Source: Nocardiopsis sp. ATB16-24
GTDB lineage: Bacteria; Actinomycetota; Actinomycetes; Streptosporangiales; Streptosporangiaceae
Direction of reading: 5' to 3'
Assembly: GCF_030271535.1 (NCBI RefSeq)
Contig: NZ_JASCXJ010000013.1
Coordinates: forward strand, 103,182-167,181
Length of the DNA: 64,000 nucleotides
Each line of letters begins with the position of its first letter. The first letter of the stretch is position 1. Below the pieces are notes generated by a model that saw only the letters and a list, made by a program, of their open reading frames with translations, was not told the DNA's origin and did no database searches. Of the stretch, positions 63,882 through 64,000 are shown piece after piece. A program made the translations under genes and the position numbers.

Positions 63882-64000
63882 ACCGTGGCAGCAACCTACT
63901 CTCCCACCCCACCACAGGGCAGTACCATCAGCACCAAGAGGCTTAACGACCGGGTTCGGAAAGAGACCGGGTGTGACCCTCCAGTAATGACCACCACGGA
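63882..64000 (-). rRNA. rrf: 5S ribosomal RNA (5' end at or just beyond window edge)
   Basis: The minus-strand reading shows CCGAACCCGG, TAAGCC, GATGGTACTG and GGGAGAGTAGG, the universal 5S landmarks, and helix I (CCGUGGUGG with CUGCCACGG) closes at the edge, so at most a few 5' bases are missing. It implies 23S and 16S genes beyond the right end, with this 5S closing the operon. Confidence 0.95.

Overview
This 64 kb window is chromosomal DNA from a high-GC, mycothiol-using actinomycete. Evidence for this includes mycothiol S-conjugate amidase, a DUF6350/PerM-type membrane protein, DUF1707, DUF4307, DUF501 and DUF4287 proteins, GTG/TTG starts, ATGA/GTGA overlaps and several apparently leaderless genes. 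The gene content and protein style fit the Nocardiopsaceae (Nocardiopsis-like); that genus-level placement is inference. No phage, plasmid, insertion sequence or CRISPR array was seen. It is a housekeeping region with small lineage-specific inserts.

Layout. 1-4.2 kb: the end of a DUF3352 protein, a NodIJ/DrrAB-like ABC exporter and a DUF1707 envelope protein. 4.4-8 kb: fumarase and a receptor-type Ser/Thr kinase. 8-9.5 kb: two tandem secreted transglycosylase-like genes sharing a 185-bp identical tract. 9.9-13.8 kb: a 1098-residue polytopic zinc-ribbon protein and a PPOX-fold protein. 13.8-34.3 kb: phoH2, uppS, ECF sigma factor / Ser-Thr kinase pair, DUF255 thioredoxin protein, mca, DUF4307, greA, RDD protein, metB, cbs, SGNH hydrolase and thiolase. 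This order closely resembles the Mycobacterium tuberculosis block from Rv1098c (fum) to Rv1074c (fadA3), interrupted by a FIST protein, two GntR regulators and a hexapeptide acyltransferase. 34.7-40.9 kb: DUF4287 and Bax-inhibitor-1 genes, then a proline-catabolic locus (proline dehydrogenase, P5C dehydrogenase, divergent PucR/PutR-type activator). 40.9-54.5 kb: an unusual tRNA-like gene, type II NADH dehydrogenase with Rex-type operators, ppx, DUF501, divIC, enolase, a FtsW/RodA-like protein, mazG, an ATP-sulfurylase-like/APS kinase fusion and mfd; this resembles M. tuberculosis Rv1020-Rv1026. 54.6-64 kb: DUF6350, a second DUF1707 protein, sucCD, a stand-alone B12-binding domain, an Ada-AlkA fusion overlapping ogt, a secreted M23 peptidase and, at the right edge on the minus strand, the 5S rRNA that closes an rRNA operon lying outside the window.

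How the genes work together. Central carbon and energy metabolism is represented by fumC, sucCD, eno and ndh; sulfur and thiol metabolism by cbs, metB, mca and cysC; proline use by the two dehydrogenases and their regulator; envelope building and remodelling by uppS, the FtsW/RodA-like protein, divIC, the transglycosylase-like proteins and the M23 peptidase; genome maintenance by mfd, mazG, Ada-AlkA and ogt. Convergent gene pairs are usually separated by strong GC hairpins.

The items most worth following up are: a class-I tRNA-like gene with a UAA anticodon and C33, whose transcription appears to start at nucleotide 1; a perfect Rex-type operator overlapping the candidate ndh promoter; the identical 185-bp tract in the paralogous cell-wall enzymes; an ECF-type promoter in front of the kinase divergent from the ECF sigma gene; a TTACTRGTWGGTAA element shared by two promoter regions; and a four-cysteine upstream ORF translationally coupled to the sulfate-activation gene.
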